Of a stretch of 28,268 nt of DNA, positions 16,532 to 24,533 are shown piece by piece; positions within the stretch are counted from its first letter, which is position 1, and each line of letters opens with the position of its first letter. This stretch comes from Comamonadaceae bacterium (GTDB lineage: Bacteria > Pseudomonadota > Gammaproteobacteria > Burkholderiales > Burkholderiaceae_C). The notes beneath the pieces are model-generated. The model had not been told where the DNA came from, searched no databases, and worked only from the letters and a program-made list of their open reading frames with translations. The DNA lies in contig CANFZJ010000005.1 in assembly GCA_947451445.1 (NCBI GenBank), positions 1 to 28,268 on the forward strand, written 5' to 3'. A program made the translations under genes and the position numbers.

Positions 16532-16936
16532 TCAGCTTGCCGCTTTGGCGTAAATGCGGGCTGCGCCGCCCCGGTACGTGCCAACCGGGGCGTAGGTGCT
16601 GGGCGGCTGTGCCTGGGGCAGCACGGTGGCCAGTTCGCGGTCCACCACCACGGCACGGCGCAGCAGGTTTTCGCGCTGCCGGGTCAATGTTTGGGAGACT
16701 TTTTCAAGCCGCTGGCGCAAGGGTCGGCCCAGTGCGGCAGCCCCGGCGGGGGTGCGGGCCAGGGCGGCGAAATGGGCCATCGCCTGGCGTAACTGGGTAC
16801 TGGCAGCTTCCAGCTCTAGCGGTTCACCGGCAATCAGCGCGGTAGACACCTGGCTGAGCAACTGCTCTACGTGGGACAGGCTAGCCTCCAGGCCAGCGGG
16901 GATGTTTGCGGCAGTCATGCTGGGAACCCCAGGCAT
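16532..16936 (-). CDS. flgN: Flagellar export chaperone FlgN
   Basis: This is a 134-residue mostly helical protein in the usual flgN position, directly after flgM. FlgN binds the hook-filament junction proteins FlgK and FlgL in the cytoplasm and delivers them to the export gate; both partners are encoded further right. Helical heptad-like stretches span about 14-60 and 66-110, with RQRLEKVSQTLTRQRENLLRR typical of the family. The start is uncertain: ATG 16936 gives the longest protein and lies 10 bases after flgM, while ATG 16918 (MTAANIP) is equally plausible, and neither has a strong ribosome binding site. The call relies on context as much as on sequence. Confidence 0.8.
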   Translation of the reverse strand: MPGVPSMTAANIPAGLEASLSHVEQLLSQVSTALIAGEPLELEAASTQLRQAMAHFAALARTPAGAAALGRPLRQRLEKVSQTLTRQRENLLRRAVVVDRELATVLPQAQPPSTYAPVGTYRGGAARIYAKAAS

Positions 16937-16946
16937 GCAACCGACG

Positions 16947-17273
16947 CTATTTGGCGGTCACGTCCAGCATCTCTTGCGCATTGGCAAGCAGTTTGTCGGC
17001 AATGGCTTCGGGGTTGACGGTATAGGTCCCCTCTTGGATGGAGGCCTTGATGTCGGCCACTTTCTGGGCATTGAAGTCGGCATTGACGCCCACATCCGCC
17101 TTTTCCAGCGTACGGGCCAGGGTGGACACCGACACCGATGACCCCGCCGTAGGCATCGCCCGTGCGTCTTTTTGCGCCAGGCTGGCAGGCGCGGCTTCCT
17201 TGTCTTGCTCGGTCTTTTTGACGTTGGCCGTACTGGCGGCTACCAGCGACTCGATTCCTTGTCCAATTTTCAT
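16947..17273 (-). CDS. flgM: Anti-sigma 28 factor FlgM
   Basis: This 108-residue protein binds FliA and holds it inactive until hook completion, when FlgM is exported. MKIGQGIESL at the N-terminus matches family starts. The C-terminal half, NAQKVADIKASIQEGTYTVN (69-88) followed by PEAIADKLLANAQEML, is the sigma 28-binding region. The middle is low-complexity and probably disordered. ATG 17273 is chosen over a longer frame because GGAGAG lies just upstream. It is placed between flgA and flgN on the minus strand, with a possible sigma 28 promoter of its own, which would give the usual autoregulatory loop. Confidence 0.93.
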   Translation of the reverse strand: MKIGQGIESLVAASTANVKKTEQDKEAAPASLAQKDARAMPTAGSSVSVSTLARTLEKADVGVNADFNAQKVADIKASIQEGTYTVNPEAIADKLLANAQEMLDVTAK

Positions 17274-17315
17274 CACACTCTCCAGTAGCCTTGAAGTCAA
17301 AGCATCGTAGCAATG

Positions 17316-17342
17316 GTTTCGGCATAGGCGGGGTTTTCTTAA
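17316..17342 (-). promoter_or_regulatory. Candidate sigma 28 promoter of flgM
   Basis: On the minus strand, TTAA (17342-17339), 15 bases, then GCCGAAAC (17323-17316) compares with TAAA-N15-GCCGATAA at 3 of 4 and 6 of 8 positions. It lies about 43 bases before the flgM start, in the 106-base flgA-flgM gap. A class III flgM promoter in addition to readthrough from flgA is known in enterics. Confidence 0.45.
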
Positions 17343-17379
17343 GTCTAATTAAGCGAATGGGCGGAAAACACGGCATTTG

Positions 17380-18117
17380 TTACATATCGACACGAACAGT
17401 GCGGGCGTCCTGCACCACGCCCGACATCACCCGGCCGCTGTCCATGCGTACCTTGGCGGGCTGCCCGACGACCCCGGCCGACAAGGCTTGGCCGTCCGAC
17501 ATCACCTGAAAGCCCACGCCCTGGGCCAGTACCCGCACCTGGGTGCCTGCCTGGAACACCTGCGGTGCCTTGACCATGGATTGGCGCAGCGTTTGCCCCG
17601 CCACCAAGGATTGCGCCGCAACCTGGCCTAGCCACTGCTCCGGTAGCGCCGCCACGGGAGATGCATCTTCAGCCCAGTCCACCACCGACTCCATGGCGTT
17701 ATCCATGCCTAGTACAGCCCCTGCCGCCACATTGGTTTTGAGCACCCAGGCCGGGCCGAAAGCTTTGACGGTCACCGGTAAGAACACGCTCCAGCGGATC
17801 GTGCCATCCAGGCAGCGCAGGCCGATGCGGCTTTTGCCCCACAGCCGGATGCCAGGCGGCATGAAGGGCTCAACCTTGGCGCACGGGGTCAGGCGCAGAC
17901 GCGAATCCAACGCCCCCACCGACACCTCCATGCGCAACGCCGCGCCATTGGCGGCGCCGGCCGACGGGGCCTGCACCACCGCAGACTCCAGCCAGCGCTG
18001 GCCCATGCGCACCATGTCCACCTCGGCCTGCGCCTGGGCTGCCAGGGCACAAGCCCACAGCGGTACGGCCACGACAACCATCCGAAACAAGCGCAAGCGC
18101 ACTAAAAATTGCACCAT
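17380..18117 (-). CDS. flgA: Flagellar P-ring assembly chaperone FlgA
   Basis: This 245-residue periplasmic protein assists FlgI polymerisation into the P ring. It has a Sec signal peptide, basic at 5-12 and hydrophobic at 13-27, with likely cleavage after AQA at 29-31. The C-terminal half contains the SAF/ChapFlgA region with VLKTNVAAGAVL, LVAGQTLRQSMV and VRVLAQGVGFQVMSDGQAL, where A.G..L.. blocks are family hallmarks. The frame is open further upstream, but ATG 18117 is preceded by AAGGAGA and begins the signal peptide. It is divergent from flgB and followed by flgM and flgN. Confidence 0.93.
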   Translation of the reverse strand: MVQFLVRLRLFRMVVVAVPLWACALAAQAQAEVDMVRMGQRWLESAVVQAPSAGAANGAALRMEVSVGALDSRLRLTPCAKVEPFMPPGIRLWGKSRIGLRCLDGTIRWSVFLPVTVKAFGPAWVLKTNVAAGAVLGMDNAMESVVDWAEDASPVAALPEQWLGQVAAQSLVAGQTLRQSMVKAPQVFQAGTQVRVLAQGVGFQVMSDGQALSAGVVGQPAKVRMDSGRVMSGVVQDARTVRVDM

Positions 18118-18316
18118 AAAAATCTCCTTGCCTGGGCACCGCCGCAGCACCATGCCCAACAGGACTATAAGCAGCGCCCCCCGGCACAAAGCACGGAAAT
18201 GGCCCGCAATCACCCGTTTCTTTAGAGGCTAGTAAAGCCCAAGTTTTTCCATAATTTATCCATCGCGAGAACCGGGATGGCACCGGTAGCCTCGCAACGA
18301 GAACGCGAGGCGTCTT
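18118..18316. promoter_or_regulatory. Divergent flgA/flgB control region
   Basis: This 199-base gap must hold the promoters for both flg operons. An AT-rich core near 18241-18260 includes CATAAT (18250-18255) as a possible -10 for flgB, without a good -35. An inverted repeat CTTTA-N8-TAAAG (18220-18237) could be an operator. No sigma 28 or sigma 54 site was convincing. The flgB ribosome-site hairpin lies at the right end. Confidence 0.5.
18289..18311 (+). promoter_or_regulatory. Hairpin covering the flgB ribosome binding site
   Basis: GCCTCGC (18289-18295) and GCGAGGC (18305-18311) form a perfect seven-base, GC-rich stem with a nine-base loop. The only Shine-Dalgarno-like GAGG ahead of flgB lies in the 3-prime arm, six bases before the ATG, so the folded leader would hide it. 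Confidence 0.5.
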
Positions 18317-18727
18317 ATGTTGGAAAAAATGGTCGGCAGTATGGATTTCCAGAGCAAGGCACTGCTGCTGCGCGCTGAGCGCCAGCGCACCATCGCCAGC
18401 AATATCGCCAACGTGGATACGCCCGGCTTTGTAGCCCGCGATTTCAACTTCAAAGACGCGCTGACCGCCGCCACGTCCGGTACAGGCGGCTTGGTCGGCG
18501 CCAAAACCAATACCGCCCACTTGGACCTGCCCGACCCCGTCGGCAGCAGCCTGAACGCCCAAAAGCTGGGCTACAGCCTGCAAAGCCAGCCCAATATGGA
18601 CAACAACACAGTAGACCTGGACCGCGAGCGGGCCAACTTTGTCGACAACTCGGTGCGCTACGAGGCCACGCTACGCTTCATCAACGGCTCGGCCAAGACC
18701 ATGCTGGCAGCCATTACCGGGCAATAG
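18317..18727 (+). CDS. flgB: Flagellar proximal rod protein FlgB
   Basis: This 136-residue rod subunit is exported without a signal peptide. The N-terminal rod motif RTIASNIANVDTPGF (24-38) and the C-terminal heptads YEATLRFINGSAKTM (about 115-129) are the helices that build axial structures. The length matches the family (about 138). It is the first gene of flgBCDEFGHIJKL, all on one strand with short gaps, and flgC begins 12 bases later. The ribosome binding site is enclosed in a leader hairpin. Confidence 0.95.
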   Translation: MLEKMVGSMDFQSKALLLRAERQRTIASNIANVDTPGFVARDFNFKDALTAATSGTGGLVGAKTNTAHLDLPDPVGSSLNAQKLGYSLQSQPNMDNNTVDLDRERANFVDNSVRYEATLRFINGSAKTMLAAITGQ

Positions 18728-18739
18728 GAGTAACGCGCC

Positions 18740-19144
18740 ATGTCCATGTTTTCTATTTTTGGTGTGTCTGGTAGCGCCATCAGCGCCCAGTCGCAGCGCC
18801 TCAATGTGGTGGCCAGCAACCTGGCCAACGTCGATGCGGTGGCCGGGCCGGACGGCCAAGCCTACAAAGCACGCCAGGTGGTATTTCAAACCACGCTGAT
18901 GGGCGCCGAAAGCGCCGCCGGGGTGCGCGTGAAAGAAATAACCGAAAGCCAGCAACCAGGCCGCAAGGTACTGGACCCGAACCACCCACAGGCCGATGCC
19001 GATGGCTACGTGACCCATTCCAACGTCAACGCGGTGGATGAAATGGTGAACATGATTTCGGCCTCCCGCTCCTACCAGAACAACGTAGAAGTGATGAACA
19101 CCGCCAAAACCCTGCTGCTGAAAACGCTGCAGATGGGCCAATAA
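18740..19144 (+). CDS. flgC: Flagellar proximal rod protein FlgC
   Basis: This is a 134-residue rod subunit. It has the N-terminal SQRLNVVASNLANVDAVAGP (18-37), the central NHPQADADGYVTHSNVN typical of FlgC, and a C-terminal helix with MVNMISASRSYQNNVEVMNT. AGGAG lies 7-12 bases before the ATG. It is a secreted axial component, polymerising with FlgB, FlgF and FlgG across the periplasm. Confidence 0.96.
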   Translation: MSMFSIFGVSGSAISAQSQRLNVVASNLANVDAVAGPDGQAYKARQVVFQTTLMGAESAAGVRVKEITESQQPGRKVLDPNHPQADADGYVTHSNVNAVDEMVNMISASRSYQNNVEVMNTAKTLLLKTLQMGQ

Positions 19145-19169
19145 GCCCTTACCGAACCGAAAGCACACC

Positions 19170-19814
19170 ATGGACGTCAGCGCTCTCAACTCCACCAGCA
19201 GCTCATTGGTCAGCAGCACCACCAACAGCACCACGGCCGAAGCCTCGCAAGACCGCTTCCTGAAGTTGCTGGTAGCCCAGCTGAACAACCAGGACCCGAT
19301 GAACCCGATGGACAACGCGCAGATGACCAGCCAGTTGGCGCAGATCAACACCGTGTCAGGCATCCAGACGTTGAACGACACCATGAAAAGCATGGCCACG
19401 CAAATTGCCGCCCTGCAGTCGCTGCAAGGCAGCGCCACCATCGGCCACGAGGTGCTGACCGAAGGCAACACCCTGAGCATTACCGACGGCGTGGGCAAGG
19501 GTTCATTCGACCTGGGCTCCAACGCCGATGCGGTAAAGGTCGAGATCCGCACCGCAGGCGGCACGCTGCTGGGCACGGAGAGCCTGGGCGCGATGGACAC
19601 CGGCCGCCAGTCCTTCACCTGGGACGCCTCCAAATACACCAGCAGCGGCGACCTGACGTTCAAGGTCACCGCGACCAAGGGCAGCACCGCCGTCACCACC
19701 ACCGCGCTGGAGCGCAACAAGGTGGTCGCCGTGAGCAACGACAACAACGTGCTCAACCTGCAGCTGCAAAACGGTGACACGGTGGCCTACACCAGCGTCA
19801 AAGCCATTCTGTAA
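19170..19814 (+). CDS. flgD: Hook cap / hook assembly protein FlgD
   Basis: This 214-residue scaffold caps the growing hook and is absent from the finished structure. The conserved N-terminal block, DRFLKLLVAQLNNQDPMNP (28-46) and QMTSQLAQINTVSGIQ (51-66), is diagnostic. The C-terminal part (about 95-214) resembles the FlgD Ig-like/tudor region, with the terminus GDTVAYTSVKAIL. The Ser/Thr-rich first 25 residues are likely the export signal. It lies between flgC and flgE, as in most flg operons. Confidence 0.95.
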   Translation: MDVSALNSTSSSLVSSTTNSTTAEASQDRFLKLLVAQLNNQDPMNPMDNAQMTSQLAQINTVSGIQTLNDTMKSMATQIAALQSLQGSATIGHEVLTEGNTLSITDGVGKGSFDLGSNADAVKVEIRTAGGTLLGTESLGAMDTGRQSFTWDASKYTSSGDLTFKVTATKGSTAVTTTALERNKVVAVSNDNNVLNLQLQNGDTVAYTSVKAIL

Positions 19815-19843
19815 GTCCTCACCCCTATTTTCAGGAGCCTCCC

Positions 19844-21058
19844 ATGAGCTTTCAACAAGGTCTTTCCGGCTTGAACGCCTCCAGCCAGAACCTGGACGTT
19901 ATTGGCCACAACATTGCCAACGCCAACACCACCGGCATGAAGGCATCGCGCGCCGAATTTGCCGAGCTGTATTCCTCGTCGCTGGGCACCTCGGGTGGCA
20001 TCAACCAGGGCATCGGGGTCGAAGTGGCCACCGTGTCACAGCAATTCACCCAGGGCAATATCAGCATTACCGGCAACTCGCTGGACGTAGCCATCAACGG
20101 CAACGGCTTCTTCCAGATCAAGACCCCCGACGGCAGCACCACGTACACCCGCGACGGCGCATTCAAGCTGAACAAGGCCGGTGAAATCATCACCAACGCC
20201 AGCGGCCACCTGATGGGCCTGACGGCTGCCGCCGACGGCACTATCCCCACGGGTGGCACCGTGGGGCCGCTGTCGCTACCCACCGGGGGAGAAATCCCTG
20301 CAATTGCATCCACGGCCGTCACACTGGGCTTTAACCTGGACGCCGAGGCGGCGGTCGCCACCGGCACGCCCCCCAGCGCACTGGTCCCCGTGCTGGAAAC
20401 CTACGGCACCTCGGTCATCGCCTACAACGCGCAGGGCTCGGAAATCCCTGTCAGCCTGTATTTCACCAAAACAGCGGCCAACACCTGGGACGTGTACTCC
20501 AGCGTCAATGGAGCCACGCCCACCTCCAACGGCACGCTGACCTTCGACGTGAATGGCAACGTGGTCAGCCCCAGCCTGACCGCCATGACTCTGCCCGACC
20601 CGGTCGGCGGCACGTTCTCGGTATCGCTGGACGCGACGCTGGCCACCCAGTTTGGCTCCAAATTCTCGATCTCCAAGGCCACCCAGGACGGCCAGGCCCC
20701 CGGCACGCTGACCGCCATCACCATCGACAACAGTGGCGTGGTGCAAGGTACGTACTCCAACGGCAAGTCCATTCCTGCCGGGCAGGTCCAGCTGGCCACA
20801 TTTACCAATGTGCAGGGCCTGGCACCGATTGGCGGCAACTACTGGCGTGAAACCCCGTCCAGCGGAGCCCCGTCGGCCAAGGGCGTGCCGGGCAGCGGCA
20901 ACCTGGGCGTGCTGCGCGCGGGTGCGCTGGAAGACTCCAACGTGGACCTGACCAAAGAGCTGGTCAACATGATGACGGCCCAGCGCGCCTACCAGGCCAA
21001 CGCCCAAACCATCAAGACCCAGGACCAGGTGATGTCCACCCTGGTCAACCTGCGCTAA
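19844..21058 (+). CDS. flgE: Flagellar hook protein FlgE
   Basis: This 404-residue subunit forms the universal-joint hook. Its N-terminus, MSFQQGLSGLNASSQNLDV (1-19), leads into GHNIANANTTGMKASRAEF. LDVAINGNGFFQI (about 82-94) and TYTRDGAFKLNKAG belong to the shared rod/hook D1 fold. A variable surface region spans about 130-310. The C-terminal helix, LVNMMTAQRAYQANAQTIK, ends in LVNLR. AGGAG at 19833-19837 precedes the ATG. The length is typical of betaproteobacterial FlgE. Confidence 0.96.
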   Translation: MSFQQGLSGLNASSQNLDVIGHNIANANTTGMKASRAEFAELYSSSLGTSGGINQGIGVEVATVSQQFTQGNISITGNSLDVAINGNGFFQIKTPDGSTTYTRDGAFKLNKAGEIITNASGHLMGLTAAADGTIPTGGTVGPLSLPTGGEIPAIASTAVTLGFNLDAEAAVATGTPPSALVPVLETYGTSVIAYNAQGSEIPVSLYFTKTAANTWDVYSSVNGATPTSNGTLTFDVNGNVVSPSLTAMTLPDPVGGTFSVSLDATLATQFGSKFSISKATQDGQAPGTLTAITIDNSGVVQGTYSNGKSIPAGQVQLATFTNVQGLAPIGGNYWRETPSSGAPSAKGVPGSGNLGVLRAGALEDSNVDLTKELVNMMTAQRAYQANAQTIKTQDQVMSTLVNLR

Positions 21059-21081
21059 TAAGCTGCTGAGAAAGAACGGCC

Positions 21082-21822
21082 ATGGACCACATCATCTACA
21101 CCTCGATGACGGGGGCCAACACGGCGGCCAACCGGCAAGCCGTGCTGGCCAACAACCTGGCCAATATCTCCACCAACGGTTTTCGCGCCGAGCTGTCCAC
21201 CTACCGCTCCGTGCCGCTGAACGGCCCCGGCGCCAGCACCCGCGTGTTTGCGCTGGAAACCACCGTGGGCCACCTGGACACGCCCGGCCCGGTGCAGCGT
21301 ACGGGCCGCAACCTGGACGCAATGGCCCAGGGCAATGCCTGGTTTGCGGTGCAGGGAACGGATGGCACCGAAGCCTATACCCGCACCGGTATTTTTGAAA
21401 TATCCCCCACCAGCACCCTGGTGACGCCCATGGGCCTGCCCGTGCTGAACGACGGTGGCTCGCCCATCGACGTACCCGCCGGAGCCGAGGTCACCCTGGG
21501 TACAGACGGCATCATCAGCGCCAAGGTCGGCAACCAGGCATCCACCAGCCTGGGACGGCTGAAGATGGTGACCCCCACTGCCGACGACCCGCTCAAGCGT
21601 GGCGACGACGGCCTGTTTCGCGCCACCTCCGGCGACCCACTGCCGCAAGACGCCACCGCCAAGCTGCTGGCCGGAGCGATTGAGGGCTCGAACGTCAACG
21701 CGGTGGAAACCATGGTCGGCATGATCCAGGTAGCCCGCCAGTTTGAAACCCAGATGCGCCTGCTGCAAACCGCCGAAACCAACGACAAAAGCGCCAGCCA
21801 GTTGCTGAACGTCCAGGGCTAA
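21082..21822 (+). CDS. flgF: Flagellar rod protein FlgF
   Basis: This is a 246-residue rod subunit. The N-terminal MDHIIYTSMTGANTAANRQ (1-19) followed by LANNLANISTNGFRAE is characteristic of FlgF. The centre has WFAVQGTDGTEAYTRTG. The C-terminus, GSNVNAVETMVGMIQVARQF, is the conserved heptad helix. It has the normal size and position between flgE and flgG. The ribosome binding site is weak (GAGAAAG). Confidence 0.95.
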   Translation: MDHIIYTSMTGANTAANRQAVLANNLANISTNGFRAELSTYRSVPLNGPGASTRVFALETTVGHLDTPGPVQRTGRNLDAMAQGNAWFAVQGTDGTEAYTRTGIFEISPTSTLVTPMGLPVLNDGGSPIDVPAGAEVTLGTDGIISAKVGNQASTSLGRLKMVTPTADDPLKRGDDGLFRATSGDPLPQDATAKLLAGAIEGSNVNAVETMVGMIQVARQFETQMRLLQTAETNDKSASQLLNVQG

Positions 21823-21859
21823 AACGCTCGTAATGCCCGCTTAAAAAAAGGAACCCGCC

Positions 21860-22642
21860 ATGATCAACTCCCTGTGGATCGCCAAGACCGGCATGGAAGC
21901 CCAGCAAACCCAGCTGGACGTGATCTCGCACAACCTGGCCAACGTGTCCACCACCGGCTACAAGCGGGCCAACGCGGTGTTTGAAGACCTGATCTACCAA
22001 AACCTGCGCCAGGTAGGGGCCAACAGTACCGAGCAAAACCAGCTGCCCACCGGCCTGCACCTGGGCCTGGGCGTACGCACCGTGTCCACCACCCGCTCGT
22101 TCGCCCAGGGCAGCCTGCAGCAGTCGGGCAACACGCTGGACGTAGCCATCAACGGCAACGGCTTCTTTCAGATCAACCAGACCGACGGCACCATCGGCTA
22201 CACCCGCGACGGTTCGTTCCAGGTGGATTCGCAGGGGCGGCTGGTCACCTCCGCCGGGCTCACGGTAGCCAGCGGTGTCACTATTCCGATCACAGCCCAA
22301 AGTGTGACCATCAGCACCGACGGCACGGTCAGCTACATGCTGCCGGGCAACCCTGCGTCGCAGTCGGCCGGCAGTATTTCCATGGCCAACTTCATCAACC
22401 CGGCGGGCCTGGAGCCCAAGGGCGGCAACCTGTACGCCGAAACCGCCGCCTCCGGCCAGCCCACCAGCGGCACGCCGGGCGTCAGCGGCATGGGCATCTT
22501 GCGCCAGGGCTTTGTGGAAACGTCCAACGTCAACGTAGTGCAAGAGCTGGTGACCATGATCCAGACCCAGCGCGCCTACGAGATGAACTCCAAGGCTGTG
22601 CAGACATCGGACCAGATGCTGCAAAAGCTGGCCCAGCTGTAA
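21860..22642 (+). CDS. flgG: Flagellar distal rod protein FlgG
   Basis: This is a 260-residue distal rod subunit, exactly the usual length. The N-terminal MINSLWIAKTGMEAQQTQLD (1-20) is diagnostic and is followed by SHNLANVSTTGYKRA. LDVAINGNGFFQI is shared with FlgE. The C-terminal helix, NVVQELVTMIQTQRAYEMNS, is typical. AAAGGAAC precedes the ATG at good spacing. FlgG contacts the L and P rings, whose genes follow. Confidence 0.97.
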   Translation: MINSLWIAKTGMEAQQTQLDVISHNLANVSTTGYKRANAVFEDLIYQNLRQVGANSTEQNQLPTGLHLGLGVRTVSTTRSFAQGSLQQSGNTLDVAINGNGFFQINQTDGTIGYTRDGSFQVDSQGRLVTSAGLTVASGVTIPITAQSVTISTDGTVSYMLPGNPASQSAGSISMANFINPAGLEPKGGNLYAETAASGQPTSGTPGVSGMGILRQGFVETSNVNVVQELVTMIQTQRAYEMNSKAVQTSDQMLQKLAQL

Positions 22643-22652
22643 GAGACTCGCC

Positions 22653-23327
22653 ATGCGCGTCACACTTACCGCCATGGTGCTTCTGCTCTGCGCGGGCTGC
22701 GACACCATCCGCAACTCGCCCAAGGTGGACTTTGCCGAGCCCACCACGCCCCGCGCCATTGCCCCCAGCACACCTGCGCTCGGCCCGGCCACCGGCAGCC
22801 TGTTTGCCAGCGGCAAGTACCGCCCCGCGTTTGAAGACAACCGCCCGCGCATGGTGGGCGACGCGCTGACCATCCAGATCGTGGAAAACGTCACGGCCAG
22901 CCAGACCTCCACCTCCACCATCGACCGCAAGGCGGCCAACACCGCCAGCGTGACCTCATTGCCGCTGCTGGGCACCGGCCTGGCGGCCAAACTGGGGCTG
23001 GGAGCCGACTCCAGCAACGCGTTTTCCGGCAAGGGCGGTACCAGCAGCGCCAACACATTTGCGGGCTCCATCACCACCACCGTGGTGCAGGTACTGCCCA
23101 ATGGCCACTTGGTGGTAGCCGGTGAAAAACAAATCGGCGTGAACGAAAACGTCGACGTGCTGCGTTTTACCGGCACGGTAGACCCGCGCGCAGTGCAGCC
23201 GGGCAGCCTCGTCAGCTCCACCCAGGTGGCCAATATGCGGGTCGAGTCCAAAGGCCGGGGCACACAGGGTGAAGCGCAGGCAATAGGCTGGTTGTCCCGG
23301 TTCTTTTTGAACGTTCTGCCCTTCTGA
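22653..23327 (+). CDS. flgH: Flagellar L-ring lipoprotein FlgH
   Basis: This 224-residue outer-membrane lipoprotein forms the L ring around the distal rod. The short signal peptide ends in LLLCAGC, with the lipidated Cys at 16. Position -3 of the lipobox is Cys rather than the usual Leu, which is unusual but tolerable. Conserved blocks are VGDALTIQIVENVTASQTST (68-87), NGHLVVAGEKQIGVNE and IRF-type RFTGTVDP. The ending WLSRFFLNVLPF is typical of FlgH. It starts 10 bases after flgG. Confidence 0.95.
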   Translation: MRVTLTAMVLLLCAGCDTIRNSPKVDFAEPTTPRAIAPSTPALGPATGSLFASGKYRPAFEDNRPRMVGDALTIQIVENVTASQTSTSTIDRKAANTASVTSLPLLGTGLAAKLGLGADSSNAFSGKGGTSSANTFAGSITTTVVQVLPNGHLVVAGEKQIGVNENVDVLRFTGTVDPRAVQPGSLVSSTQVANMRVESKGRGTQGEAQAIGWLSRFFLNVLPF

Positions 23328-23395
23328 GACTCGGGAAAATACGGTTAAAGGTTTAGCCATTTCGGTCGAACCCAACGTGAAACAGGTCGGTCGCC

Positions 23396-24532
23396 ATGTC
23401 ATTCATCCCCCTCTTGCCGACACGCCGTGTGGTGACATGGGGTGCAACGCTGGCCCTGGGCTTGTTACTGGCACTGCCAGCCCAGGCCCTGCGCATCAAG
23501 GAACTGGCAGAAGTCCAGGGCGTACGTAGCAACCAGTTGACCGGCTACGGGCTGGTGGTGGGGCTGGACGGCACGGGTGACCAAACCACCCAGATGCCCT
23601 ACACCTCGCAGAGCCTGTCCAGCTACCTGCAGCAAATGGGTATTACCCTGCCCGCCAACCTGGCGTCGTCGCTGCAACTGAAGAACGTGGCCGCAGTCAT
23701 CGTCACGGCCCAGCTGCCCGCCTTTGCCCAGCCCGGCCAGACAATTGACATCAACGTGGCCTCCATGGGCAACTCCAAGTCGCTCAAGGGCGGCCTGCTG
23801 ATCGCCACCCCGCTGCGCGGAGCCGACGGCGAAATCTACGCCATGGCCCAGGGCAATATGGTGGTGGCCGGGGCCGGAGCGGCTGCAGGCGGCAGCAAAG
23901 TGCAAATTAACCACCTCAGTGCAGGCCGCATTCCTAGCGGCGCGCAGGTAGAACGCAGCGTACCCACGCCGCTGCAAGAGGGCGACTTCATCACCCTGGG
24001 ACTGAACGCGTCCGACTTCCAAACTGCCCGCCGCGTCGCCCAGGCTATCAACAACAAGCTGGGCAGCGGCCTGGCCAACGCGCTGGATGGCCGCACCATC
24101 CACGTGCGCGCGCCCAACGACCCGAATGCCCGCGTCAACTTTCTGGCCGACCTGGAAGAGCTGACGCTGGATGCATCCACCCCGGCAGCCAAGGTGGTCA
24201 TCAACTCGCGCACCGGCTCCATCGTGCTGAACCAAGCCGTGTCGCTCGGCCCCTGCGCCATTGCACATGGCAATTTGTCCATCAGCATCAGCAGCACGCC
24301 ATCGGTCAGCCAGCCCAACCCCTTATCGCAAGGGCAAACCGTGGTGACCGAGAAGACCAACATCCAGATCAAGCAAGAGCCCGGCATCCTGATCCAGGTG
24401 CCGCCCGCGACGCAGCTGGCCGATGTGGTGCGTGCCCTGAACGCGCTAGGGGCGACACCCCAAGACCTGCTGGCCATTTTGCAGGCCATCAAGGCAGCCG
24501 GAGCGCTCAACGCTGAATTGGAGGTGATCTAA
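23396..24532 (+). CDS. flgI: Flagellar P-ring protein FlgI
   Basis: This 378-residue periplasmic protein forms the P ring in the peptidoglycan layer. It has a Sec signal peptide with cleavage likely after PAQA (28-31). The mature protein begins LRIKELAEVQGVRSNQL, then GYGLVVGLDGTGDQ, SLKGGLLIATPLRGADGE and a VVINSRTGSIV block; all are strong FlgI markers. It follows flgH after a 68-base gap. Its last codons double as the extended ribosome binding site of flgJ. FlgA, encoded divergently, is its chaperone. Confidence 0.97.
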   Translation: MSFIPLLPTRRVVTWGATLALGLLLALPAQALRIKELAEVQGVRSNQLTGYGLVVGLDGTGDQTTQMPYTSQSLSSYLQQMGITLPANLASSLQLKNVAAVIVTAQLPAFAQPGQTIDINVASMGNSKSLKGGLLIATPLRGADGEIYAMAQGNMVVAGAGAAAGGSKVQINHLSAGRIPSGAQVERSVPTPLQEGDFITLGLNASDFQTARRVAQAINNKLGSGLANALDGRTIHVRAPNDPNARVNFLADLEELTLDASTPAAKVVINSRTGSIVLNQAVSLGPCAIAHGNLSISISSTPSVSQPNPLSQGQTVVTEKTNIQIKQEPGILIQVPPATQLADVVRALNALGATPQDLLAILQAIKAAGALNAELEVI

Positions 24533-24533
24533 C
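24520..24533 (+). promoter_or_regulatory. Extended Shine-Dalgarno of flgJ inside the end of flgI
   Basis: GGAGGTGATC (24520-24529) is a 10-base perfect complement to the usual 3-prime end of bacterial 16S rRNA. It is coded within the flgI terminal codons for LEVI and stop, and lies nine bases (counting from the GGAGG core) before the flgJ ATG. Confidence 0.75.

Noticed and set aside
23346..23372. TAAA-N15-GTCGAACC between flgH and flgI as a sigma 28 promoter
   Set aside because: The -35 is perfect but the -10 matches only four of eight positions, and the genes are normally co-transcribed.
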